Assembly (NCBI GenBank): GCA_033439265.1 | Contig: JAVTVX010000017.1 | Location: 2,203,001 to 2,267,000, forward strand | DNA from: Dillenia suffruticosa | Lineage: Eukaryota > Streptophyta > Magnoliopsida > Dilleniales > Dilleniaceae | Length of the DNA stretch: 64,000 nt | Direction: 5' to 3' | In this document: positions 11,903 through 23,500 of the stretch, piece after piece | Layout of the letters: each line of letters opens with the position of its first letter | How positions within the stretch are numbered: position 1 is the stretch's first letter | Program-made: the position numbers and the translations under genes | Notes under the pieces: model-generated | What the model saw: the letters and a program-made list of their open reading frames with translations, nothing else | The model's database searches: none | What the model was told of the DNA's origin: nothing

Positions 11903-13810
11903 CTAGCTTTTCTTTGAAGATCTTCTCAACTCCCATGGAGCCAAGCAACCTTTCAAAGGTGAGTGTAGAAAGAGGGAGGATGTTGACAACTGCCTTTGTC
12001 GCATAGAGATGGATGACAGGCAATTGAACGAGCTTCTAAGCCTCCTCGTCTCATCATCATATGATTGGTAGTTGCTGTCGTGTCTGACAGCAGTAATTTT
12101 GAGGGCTTCAGGAAGAATACAATTGCATACTGAACCTATCATCACAATAACAAAAATAAATAAATAAATAAATTCCATGAACTCCAATAATTATTCAAAA
12201 GATGACATAAAATCAAAAATCCAAATCCATTTGGGCAGTTCCTGCTAAGTATGCGTAAGGTGGAAAGTGTGTGCGTGTGTGCGTGTGCCAAAAATACAAC
12301 ATTACGAAAGCAGGGTGAAATACTTTACAAGCCCATGAGTTGAATGAATATTAATCATGTTGTGAAGCCTTGGAAGTCTACTCGTTGCTTTATTTAATAA
12401 TAAAAATGCCCTAGAAGAAGGGCCAATCCATCTATTGGAAAAGAAACCTTTCAATATCCTCTCTGCAGTTTCTGAGACGTTAAATCTGAGTCCTGATATT
12501 GAGGTCTACACTAACTTTAAAGATGCAAGCCTCACCAGGTTCTCCAGCAAGCAACAGATGCACAGATACATCACTTCTACTCCTCAGAAAATAAAAGTTC
12601 CCGACTTCACCAAAAGCGAAATGAAACAGATAGCAAAGCACACACTGTGAATAGCCAAACGGTGCCAGCGTGGTTCCACAAGTGTTGGTGTGGTAGAATT
12701 TCAGCATATTAAGTAAGTGATCTATGAAACTGCACTGCAATTTGCAGATTTACGGCCCTCAAGACACAGATTTCAGTACCAGAAGAATAATTAATCCACA
12801 CTTCTATTGTAACAAAAGATTCCCAAATGGACAAATTAAATGACCATGGGCTTTTGAACCGCATGATCATGAATGGAGGTTTAGAACCTCTGACAGGTGG
12901 TATGCCAGGGGATCAAACGAAAAATGGATACATTGAACAGCAACCAGGGAACAAACCCAAAAGCATTGAGGTTCACCAATTAAGAAGCAGCATCAAGTGG
13001 ATATCCACGAAGTAAGTTATGGAATTCCCATGGTCCAGAATTTGAGTGGAGGAAAGCCTCCTTAAAACTTGATGAGATTCGAAAAGACTAACAGAGAGAG
13101 AGAGAGAGAGAGAGAGAGATTCAAAAGGATCACCTATTTTTGCCAGTCTGTTCACCCATTTTGGAATTGTATTACCCGTGAGCTTGTAACAAATATCTTT
13201 GCAGAAATGGTTGCAGTTTTTGAAAATCAAGTGATATGTATCGCCATTGTATCTTGTTGAATGGCACTCCATGAATTCTCTAACCTGAATTGGATCCAGG
13301 CATGTTGTTCCAATGAAGATAGATTTCCTATACTTGAACCCTGGACATTGTCGAGGCTCAACCTCAAATACACCACTTGTTGGGTAATCATGAGCTCCAA
13401 ATGCATACTCCACACCATGAACTGTAATGAAAACACAAAATCACACTCAGAAAGACATCCTTCTGTAAGAAGAAACTAATTAAAGCAAAGAGCATAAGCA
13501 TGGGTAAATATGCATCGCTCCAATTCTTAATTTATTTTTTTCTTTTCCAGATTTAGGTACATATGTTTCCGATCTGAAGATTTAAGTATATACATGACTT
13601 CATTTTCTCTAGCCTCTGAGGACTTTCTAAATTCCTAGGAGTTTTATATATCTTTCTTGTACATCTAATACAAAACTTATTTTTCCATTCAAGAAAGAAA
13701 AATCGCCTGTTTTTTCCATTTTGTTTTCAGTAATGGATGAACTCTGTAAAAATTTTAGTATAAACAAGGAGAGAAAATTTATGAAAGCATGCCTTTGATT
13801 GCACATGTTC

Positions 13811-13859
<49 letters not shown>

Positions 13860-15218
13860 CCTGTACACATATGATGAGACAGCTAAATCTATCCCATTAG
13901 TTGGCACTAACTACACACCCATATTCAATTGATCTAGAGTTTCAATGGCCATGAAAAAAAGATACCAGGTAAAGTCAGCTATACAATATTGATGCATTCC
14001 CAAAGTCATAGTCTGACTCAAGCTTTGAATGGCCTTTCTATGATCACTAGCTCTTAATGACAAATATTATATAAAGACTAGAATAGATCTGATCCAGGCC
14101 TTTGGTTGTAGCAAAGAGCATTTGAGCCTTAAGCTTGTGGCAAATCACCAGTTCAAATCTTTTAAGCAGAGTCCTAGTCATTACTCTGATCTCTTTCCTT
14201 TGCCAGTTTCAGTAATCATTACCAGTATAATGTACGCTGACCGTACTTTCCCTGTGTCAGACTATTGCACCACCACTTGGTAAGTTAAAACTGCATTTCT
14301 TCCAAAACTGTTCCATGCCCTTTGACACGAGCAGACAACATACAGTGTTACTTTAAGATGGCAATAACTCTTAACTATTATTTCCTTCCGTCATGGAGGG
14401 GTATCCAATCCATCAGTCTACAGCAATACCAATAATAACTTCATCTTTAGTTAAAACAATGACAACAAGACAACAAAGAATAAAAACAAACTGAGAGCCG
14501 CAGACACAAAAAGGAGACAAACCAGACTATGCAAGATCATCCGAAGGACATCCACTAGGCTAGCCATATACAGCTAGTTATTCTACAGTAATATCATTGT
14601 TGTCTAACATGCAAACAAAGGTGAGAAGAGACAAATTAGTTTAAGCATATAATATGATCAATTATAGTACTTTAACAGGACAAGTTATGCATCAGACCAA
14701 AAGATCACTTTTTTCGTTTTTTTTCCCCCGCATCAACTAAACAAGGAGAAAAATCTTGAAGGATCTTTCTGTTGAAAAAGCCAAGGGATGAGATTCTTTC
14801 TATATTAAGTAGGTGTGAAAAATTGATGAATTCAAATCGGTGATATGCAGCATCATTCACTAACAAAAAATTAACAAAGCCAGACATCAAGGCTTAATCC
14901 CAGAACAAGATGAAAAGCATCAATATCTTACCGTGTCACTCCAGGACACAAGGGATTTGGTTTTAGTACACAAGTTTAGACATTAAAAGCAAAAGTAAGC
15001 AAATTACCTTCCACACCGGAGTGAAATATACCAAGGCCAGCCCAATATACGTATCCATTGATCGGTGTTAGGTCATATACATTAAGATAAACTGGAGTGT
15101 TCCCAGGACTATAGCCAGCTGACTTCACCTTGGGAAAAACACAAAATCGTGTCACTGATTTCCCTTTCAAATGTAGAGGCACAATGGACTTCCATGCTTT
15201 CTTTGATCCTAATTTCAT
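11903..15218 (-). CDS. deSI-like protein (PPPDE thiol peptidase family)
   Basis: Three coding exons fit splice sites and phase: 15008-15218, 13134-13421 and 11903-12135, giving 243 residues. The product is a plant desumoylating-isopeptidase-like protein of the PPPDE family (the At4g17486/At5g47310 type), papain-like enzymes removing SUMO or related modifiers. The domain runs from about residue 42 (TPVYLNVYDLTP) to 165. The catalytic His is His66 in GIFHSGVEVHG, formed across the first junction, and the catalytic Cys is Cys140 in KNCNHFC. The basic, serine-rich tail after residue 190 (DDETRRLRSS, STSSLF) is typical of one plant subgroup. Length is normal for the family. The start at 15218 gives a short basic leader with KSVTRFCVFP, also seen in relatives. 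Substrates are not predictable. A nine-codon upstream frame overlaps the start codon, and a GA/CT microsatellite sits 14 bases after the exon 2 donor. Confidence 0.92.
13092..13119 (-). repeat. (CT)n microsatellite just after a 5' splice site
   Basis: On the sense strand of the deSI-like gene this is a CT tract about 28 bases long, starting roughly 14 bases downstream of the exon 2 donor at 13133. Similar placement is found in three other genes of this window. Confidence 0.8.
13815..13856 (-). repeat. (CT)n microsatellite in deSI intron
   Basis: About 42 bases of pure GA on the plus strand, lying in the intron between the first and second coding exons of the deSI-like gene. The open frames over it are low-complexity artefacts. 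Confidence 0.85.
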
Positions 15219-15274
15219 GCTTCTTTTGATGGGAAGAACAGCATGAGATCGATGCTTAATCCCAAACGGTACAA
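15219..15274 (-). promoter_or_regulatory. deSI 5' leader segment with overlapping upstream ORF
   Basis: A TTTTCAG acceptor at 15275 defines the 5' edge of the exon that carries the start codon, so the leader is spliced. Within it an ATG at 15244 opens a nine-codon frame (MLFFPSKEA). Its TGA overlaps the main ATG as ATGA. Such an arrangement can reduce or re-route initiation at the main start; whether it does so here is inference. Confidence 0.5.
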
Positions 15275-17581
15275 CTGAAAATTACAGCACCGTCAGGCCT
15301 GATCATTTCCATGAAAATGCCAGGAAAAGAAATGGAGTAGGAGTTGACACAAGCTCTATATCACAAATAAGTGGCATTCTAAACTCGGTGGCATAAAGTA
15401 GTAGTATCGCTTGTTATCAGGCCTCAAGACAATATATTCTACTCGGACAATATAGATACAACGATAGTCCGACCTCAAAGGCATGTCGTTACAGTTCAGT
15501 AAATTTAAAAGATTAATGACACAGAGTATTGACAGCAATAATGTCATCAACAGAAAGTTCTACTTATAAATGACAGGTTAACAGTTCTAAATTTCCATGC
15601 CAAAAAATTTGGGAGCTAAAGCTTTTCTTTTGCAACAATCATAATTTAAGTACCATTGTTAATGTATGGGCTGAAGATGGGAACTAATAAACATCACCAA
15701 GTTCATTAAAAGAAATAATTCCAAACTTTGGTGATTTACATTAATAACATATTCCGAATAAGAGAAAAAAAAATAACTTTGTTTCCAAAAACATGTTTGT
15801 TAACTAGAGGTTTTACTCAAAGCAACTGCCTATCTTAGAGTTGCTTTTCCAACAACAATAATTTGAACCTTAATCCCAAATTTTGAGGTCGATCGTTTAA
15901 GAGACAAATATAAAGCTGGAAAATTAACATAAAATAAAAAATAAAAACAAAAATAAGAACAAACAAACAAACAAAATAATTATCCATATAAACTTACAAT
16001 GACTTATAGTCGCTTTTCCACAATTTTAATCGAAATAGTCATGGAAAGGGTCTCACTTCTAACAGTCACTATTTGAGGAGATAGACTTAATAGCAGACAA
16101 GGTAGAACATCTCAAGAATAGCAGACATGGTAGAACATCTCAAGAAAATCAACCTTTCTCATATATATATTTGAAGGCATAATATTCTGCTTACCCTTTT
16201 TCAGAGTTCTAAAAGGGCCATCAAAACAAACTCCTTTATTAGCAAATGATCCATATGTCATGTTTATGTATGTACTTGACTACAAGTTCTACAAGAGTGT
16301 GTTTTCCTTTTTTATAAATATCACCTCCAATGGTTCAATTTGAGTCCTTGTAAAATACATTAAATGTGATCTTTTTTCCCCATAGTGCGCATAAACTACA
16401 ATTACCATGTCAGTTTTCCAGGCCCAGTTGTCTTGACCAGATCTGCTGACCATCTACATGAATAAAACTAACTCAGTCTAGCCAGCTGTTACATTATTGA
16501 TTGATCATGCCTGCTTTCTGACAACTACTCTATAAGCAAAGGATGTCAATAGATCATCTCCTACAAACTTTTTCCTAATTTCCACTTCAGGAATTCTCAT
16601 TTTGAATTTGATTATGACCTGCAAGTGTTTGAATTCAAAGAAAATCACAGTTCCTCCATGATGCACAGAAGATTCTGATCAAGCCATCTAATATGGTTTC
16701 CCAATTCCCATTGATTGGCCAGATTTACAAGAGGGTTACAAAAGTAATTTTCCATTTAAGGTCCTATTCCATACTTTGTCCATTGTTTGACGAAAACAAG
16801 TTTGACATCTTCTATCAAGGATAACAAAATTATTGATACATGGCTTATAAAATCTTCAAGTTGACACTTCTAAATAATGCGAAGCACGAAGACAAATTGA
16901 AAACCTGGAAATATTTATAGTTGGTGCGAGATTGTGCAACAACAATAGCCTTGACAGAAACCATATCAACTCTGCTCCCATTTTTCTACAATTCCCTTAG
17001 GAAGCCAAACTTGTCCCAAATGTTACCGAAGTAATTATCATGGGACACAAGGACTTGCAATAGCAGAAAAAACACAATGAACAAAGGTTTACTTAGGTAG
17101 CAAGTTCACAATGAACCCCCAACTTCAAGACGTTCAACACATTCCATTTTCGAAGTACAGAAGAAGAAAAAGGGGAAATAAAATCAACACGGAAAGACAA
17201 GTCGAAGGCTTAGATTGAGATCTTGCCGGAAACAAAATTAAAGAAGCCATAAACAAATTTAGTCGCTAGCTTCTCTACTCTAGAACAGATCGAATTGAAC
17301 AAACGAGGAAGAACAAATAAGAAAGGCAAATGTAGTTAGAGAAGAAGCAGTTAAAAAAAGAATACGGTATAAGAAAAAGAATAGACTACTATCAGAGAAA
17401 CGGGAAATCACAGGGGGAGAGAGAGAGAGAGAGAGAGAGAGATTCATACTCAGAGAGAGAGGTAATCTTCGTCTTGGTCGTCATGAGACGAAAGAAAAAG
17501 TCGGCAAGAGAAGCGAAGCGGAAACCGCCATTGTCGTCGGAACGCAAAGGATAACCACCTGAGAGAGAGAAACTGAAAACG

Positions 17582-17620
<39 letters not shown>

Positions 17621-17700
17621 ATTATCAATCCTTTCCAGACCCGACAGCGACACCGCCTCACGTTTATGCTCAATGCGACTTATTAACCAAAATATAAAGA
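15275..17700 (-). other. deSI leader intron, first exon and promoter region
   Basis: No further coding sequence. The region holds the intron upstream of the coding start and, near 17.4-17.7 kb, a probable untranslated first exon rich in GA/CT repeats. One possible donor for that exon is the sense-strand CTCAGGTGGTTAT at about 17550-17562, but others are possible. The transcription start cannot be fixed from sequence alone. Confidence 0.45.
17417..17619. repeat. Inverted microsatellite pair (GA)n ... (CT)n
   Basis: A GA tract at 17417-17442 and a CT tract at 17586-17619 on the same strand are complementary and 143 bases apart. A transcript through both could fold into a long imperfect hairpin with 26 or more pairs. 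They lie in the presumed leader and promoter of the deSI-like gene. Confidence 0.75.
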
Positions 17701-19896
17701 ATTTTCAAGTCCTCACCCCAACATTTTGAGAACCCCTGCCCTTTTCCCTTCAAATTCGACCACCGCTATTTTAGGCTCCCTCTACCTCTCTCGCTTTTTT
17801 ATCTGTACGTGAATGACAGCCTTCTCACTCTTTCTCTTTATATTTTTATTTTTCCCTTTTGTCCTGAACTTTGCGCAAAATTGACAGGCAAGTTTTCATC
17901 CAGATTCCCTTCTATGCTTCGGTTTAAATAAAGGGCCAATGATTTTTTGCCACGTCATACCAAAGCCTGCTCAATCTCTCGCTTCACAAAATTACCGCAG
18001 TGGGTTTAATCATTGCGGGACCGGGGGGGTACACAGTACAATTTTGAAACTAGAAAAAAGGATTAACAAAAATGGTGTTTGACCATTTATGCTTTGCTTC
18101 CATAATTACTTCGGATCGGGTCCGCCACCAATCCGACATCATTTATTTGTCTCCTTCGCAAATAAAATATTAACCGACTGAAAAAAAATAATTATATTTT
18201 TTAACAGTTGGTGGAAATATTTTTCAGCAGCGAAGTTAATTTTTTTTTTAAAAAAATCTAATAGCACTGGAAAATTATTCAAAATTTGGTGAGAAAAGTA
18301 ATGGCTGTCGTTCCGGCAAATCTGCTCGGTCAGAAAACAGGGAAGGGACGGCTAATGTTATCTTATCACAAGGAGTTTGGAAAGGGAGGGCTTCATTTTA
18401 GTAAAGCAGTAAAAAGCAATGACTTCTTGGTTACGCCAACGGACCAACTGTTTTTCTAGCATCAAGACATGATTAAAGCCAATTGTTCCTTCTATTTCCA
18501 CTTTTATTTACTTCTTTTATTCTTCAAAATTTTATCTTTATCTTTTCTTTAGCATTTATTCTCTCTAACCCACTCTTCTGACACCTATAAATAACGACAT
18601 AGCTACTGTAATAATAATAATAATTAATATCAAAACTCGACCCCGGAATATGTCTCATGCGGGGGCCGGGAATGCTTTCGCCGGAGAGAAGCCTGTCCCA
18701 CCATGAGAGTCTCCGTCCAACCCATCAGTATTCCAAATTAGGAACAAGTCAGAATTGATCTAAGACGTTAAATGTATTAAAACGTATTAAAACCCATTAC
18801 ACAGACGCCAGTTTAAGTCATTTTATGGTAGCGCACACAACAATAAAATGGTGGCGGCCCAAGTGAAGTGATCTGGGAAAACACAGTTGCATTTAAGGTT
18901 TCTTGACACGTATTAAATGCTACAAATTGATGGCAACTCAAGGACAGGAAACGGATCCATCACTCACCCATTAATTGTGCACATCTATGTGGTACCTGTG
19001 TCACACAAAACTCAAACTTAACCTTTTATTTTGTAATTATCATAGCCACACGTCAGATTGCCAGCTCTTTGCTGCAGATGTACAGCGACTTGTGTCCACT
19101 CTTTAATGGTCTTCATAAACATCATGTGTGTGGGGATCCCATCCTCACGTGGCTGACAGTCATCGTAAATATAAATGCATGTATGTTAGATATTTCAGAA
19201 TATTAAGATTATATTCTGGATGAAGCAAAATGTTTTACCTGCTCGCAGAATTTTTGGGAATAATGGTAACTTAAAAATTACAAAGGTTGGACATGAAAAA
19301 TCATTCCGAGTCACAACAAAAGAATCAACTTCAGATACATTATGGGACATGGGGGCTCGACATAAGAAATCAAACACCAAGACTGGTTGACAATGACAAA
19401 TGAACCTTCACTTGTTGTATGTTGTATGCAAAGAGGAAACGGTTCTCAAGAAGAGACCAATCCAGCAATTATCAGCAAAAGGCAAGTGGGGTAATGACAT
19501 GTGTACTTATTTGTCGAAATGGAACCGAGGTAGCATGAACACAAACATTAGTAGAATGTGGGTCAAAATTTAGAAAACAACATTAACTAAATGTCTTTAA
19601 TGCTTGATCTCTTTCCCTGATCATCCTTTTTTATCTTTTTCTATTTATATACAATGAGAAAATTTTTATTTATTTTGAACTTTATTAATATATCCGTAAT
19701 GCATGATTCCTCTATCTTCTCCCATACATTTCGATTTCTATAAGAATAATCCCCCGACCAAGCTCTTGAGCTCCTACCCTGATGTTGTATAGCCTAACAT
19801 AGTCAATTCATTCGCTAAAGTATTACTTTGCCTAAAAAACAAAACACTTGACACATTATCATCCATATAATCTAAGGAGTACATGACTTATGGCAG
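17701..19896. other. Intergenic region between deSI promoter and JAC1 3' flank
   Basis: About 2.2 kb with no recognisable gene, RNA or repeat family. There are short A/T runs near 18180-18260 and an ATA/ATAATA run near 18610. The small open frames present are not coding in character. Confidence 0.5.
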
Positions 19897-20097
19897 CTAA
19901 TCTCTCTCAGATGTGTTATAAAAACCTTTTCTCCAGCAAGTCCTACAAATGGATTGATTAACTGCTATCCAGAGTTTCACATCCACAGTTTCATAATCAC
20001 CACAAAGAAAACAGCTTTGAGCTTTGGGCTTGAGCGTGCACCTAGGACCAAGCCAAGCAAATGAGTTGAGAGGGCAAAATTGGCCATGAGCACTCAA
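19897..20097 (-). pseudogene. Possible reverse-transcriptase zinc-knuckle fragment
   Basis: A 66-codon minus-strand frame contains CFLCGDYETVDVKLW. The order Cys-x2-Cys followed by ETVD is reminiscent of the zf-RVT segment found at the C-terminus of plant non-LTR retrotransposon polyproteins, where CPLCG..ETVDHLF is typical. The rest does not match convincingly and no neighbouring reverse-transcriptase sequence is visible. It lies downstream of the JAC1 stop codon, so it could equally be chance sequence in a 3' flank. Confidence 0.2.
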
Positions 20098-20556
20098 ATC
20101 TGAATGCGGTCCTTTTGCAGTTCATATGTAACTTTAAGTTCAATCAGATGTCAGTCAGAATTTAAGCTAATTTTAGCTGATTAGGACTATTGTCTCTCTT
20201 CTATACATCAATATCTATTCTAACAAATGGGTATTTCTTGAGTTCTCACACATATCTGAAGATACTTTTTCCCAATGTTATGGACCCGAATACATTTTAG
20301 GAAAGTTTTTCCCAGGTCCCATTTTCCTCAACAAAAGTTTCCTTTTTTTTCTATTTTTTCCCCTCCTCTTTTTGGTTTCCATTAAATCAATAATCACGCA
20401 AACATAAATACATAATCAAATAGATAATTATTTATTTAATTTTTTTGATCAGAATAAATCAGATAGATAATTATGTGAATTTTAGGAACTTACAAAGATT
20501 GAGGACCATCATTCATCCATGTTGTAGATCCTCGAATATAGTTACCAGGTGAGCAT

Positions 20557-23500
20557 TTAAAGTGAACCAAGTGAGTTGAATTGAGTCCATGCCTCCTATA
20601 CCAAACCAGAAAAACAATTTACTTGAGCTTTCTCATGTAAATTACTGGAAGCAATATGATCAGTGCATAAGCAAACACAACACGAGGAATATGAGATATC
20701 ATCTTGATCTTGCTATTGGGCCCAAGAAGAAAAGTTGAAGATTAGAAATAATGCGGCTGCTAGTGGATTCGATGCCTAAAATGTTGTTTATTCAATATGA
20801 GTTATGTACAGGTAAATAGATGATCTTAAGTACCTGCAGTATATCGAAGACTTTCTCTGCGATGTATTTTTGGTAAGCAGCAGCACCTTTCTGCTGTAGT
20901 TTATCAGGGTGTAGACAAAGTAAGGCTTTCTGGTAAGCTCTTTTCACTGAATTTCCTTCGATTATATCAACAAGGGCCACAGGTTTCCATCCACTCTCAG
21001 GCCAGAGAATCTAAGAATAGACAACAGTTAGAGAGACCAAAATATAACTTCAAGGATGGTCTGACATCAAATTCACGAAAAAGCTAAACCGGCGCACGAG
21101 ATCAGGAATAAAAATTTTCATTCCTTGCAAACTAATGGAGCATGTGCATAGAAAAAAAAAATGGTGGCACTAACATATTGCAAAGTTGAGAGCAATGAAC
21201 GGATATTTGCTTCCTTTCCCCTAGACCATTCTCGTATTTTAGCATCTGAAACCTGTATCATATAGAAGACACATTAACAAATCTAAAGGTGAAATGCACA
21301 AAGGAAATCACCAAACACTTGGTGAATCTGCATTACTTGGATATCTTCCCAAGGTTGACCAGCTTGTAGCACTTTACCCTGGTCTTCAGATATTTCTTTA
21401 ACCTATTAAAGGTGCATCAAGTGAACAAGATAATCAACAGACTCCATATTATTCTTCGCTTTAAACAATTGTCATCTTGTAGCCGTTTTGAGAAGAAAAA
21501 TGAGAAGTTAAAATCCTGTACTATTATGCATTTGGACATACTGTATGTGTCTTGCTGCACTTACTACTTGATAATATACAACTTTCTCTTATTTCTTAAG
21601 TCTCTTTTAATATTTTAAGAAACAGCTTTGATTTAGGGAAAATGAGCAGAGAATAGTGGTCAATGAACAACTTGAAAATGATATAGGAAAAAAAAAAAAA
21701 AAGAACGGAATTACATACCACGAAGTTCGCTTGGAATGAGTCATCCAGATTTTCATATGCATCCTTGGAACCATCAACTACAGATTCTGTGAACAAAAAT
21801 GCATCAAGAATAGTATCTCTGGAAATAATTGCGACTAGTTTATATCGAGAAGGTTGAACTCTAAAAATGAATATGTATTTTGCGACTACAGATTGATGGA
21901 TTTAGCAAAGAATGAAGTTGTCTGATGGCAGATTTGCCACTTAAATTCTCGACCAAGACCTTCCAAATGATAAGGTTAACACTTAAAAATAAAAATAAAT
22001 AAAATGAATAAAACGTAACATATGCAACTACATATGTCAAACCATAATTTCAACCTTATAGTAACTTCTAATTAATCAGTTACACAATTTCCGTGTCAAA
22101 CTGCAAAAGGAGCAACTTCACCCTACCAAGCATGAACTGGGAACTTCACTACTATCTTGATGGAATTTCTTAACCAAAATTAATATAAATTCATGACCAA
22201 GAGGGGAAATGTGATGAACTCCAACAGGGCCTGATTCCATTTACCAGACACAATAAGATGATTTTAAGGCACTATAGAATCATTTGTGCAACTCTAACGA
22301 GAAATACTTAATTGACCCTCAAAGAGAACTAGAAAGAGAACAATTACATCTTTGGTCTACAATGGATAAAATTGTGTTGTCATCCGCAAAATCATATAAA
22401 AATGAGAAAAAATTCTTTAGAACTGACCAGAATTTGAAGTTGTGCAGTCTCTCTGTCCAAATGAATCATCAAATAATTTGTGGATGTTATTTCTATTTAA
22501 TTGTTTTTCTGACTGTTTTAGACTTTCATTGGCCTGGAAAAAAAGAATTTCAAAAAAGGACAATCATCAGAAAATGGTAATAGGGAACATATGAACGAGT
22601 GTGAACTCCTAGTTCATCCCAGTTAATTAAAAAAAATATTGAAGCTGAATACCATGGCAGAGGCATCTGGTGATGTTTTCTTTGTGCTGATATCCGGCAA
22701 AAGCACTTTATCTTTTGCTTTAGCTTTCATGATGTCTGCTTCATTCTCAGGTAGAGGAGCTAATTTTTCTTGCCATCTAGAGCTCTTTGAAAAGGTTTCC
22801 TGATTGAAAATCTTGACAAAATCTTTAACTCTACCCTTAACACCACTTTCACCAAGTTTGTCTCCTGGTTCAGTCAGTGGATCTAGGGAACTAGAATCAC
22901 CTGCATTTGCATGATCTGAACTGATTCTTCTTTCACCCTTCTTTAATTTTTTTGTATTGTCTGCATTTTGACGTGTCTTTTTCATATATTTCTCCATGCT
23001 AGCCTTTCCCTTCTCTTCAGTTTTCTTATCATTGCCTGAAAATGATAAATGCATCTAGTTACCAAAAGATCGTGGACAGTTGAAGATATTAACTAGATAA
23101 AGAACTTGAAAAGGGTTTAACCTGGTTCATTATTCTCATCAAAGAGAGATCGCAGAGATTTCAGCTCAGGTTTGCAAGGTTCTTGCATAGCTGTAGAAGT
23201 TTCTTTCTCAATTTCTTCTTTGGAGTTTACATGTTGGGAATCCAATATTTTTATCGTTGAAGTGCCTTCTGATTTAAGATTTTGGGGCACACTGGCAACG
23301 GTACTTTTAAGGTTCTTTTTAGTCTTTGATTCTTGTGTAGCAGTAACTGCTTCCTTAATATTCTGGTATGGTTCACTCTCAAACCGAGCGATTGTCTCCT
23401 GAGATGATCCACCCTGTTTTTCCTCCAACTCAATATTGAAGGGCATTGTCTCTGGTGAAACGCTTTTGTCAGTTACAGATATGTTGGGATCGGGCAGACT

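Noticed and set aside
14104..14170. Possible SINE with TAGCAAAGAGCAT and AGTTCAAATC words in the deSI intron
   Set aside because: The two words have about the right spacing, but there is no A-tail and the head does not match the other copies.
17392..17673. 93-codon minus-strand frame with Arg-Glu and Ser-Leu repeats
   Set aside because: It is the translation of GA/CT microsatellites in the presumed deSI leader and has no conserved sequence.
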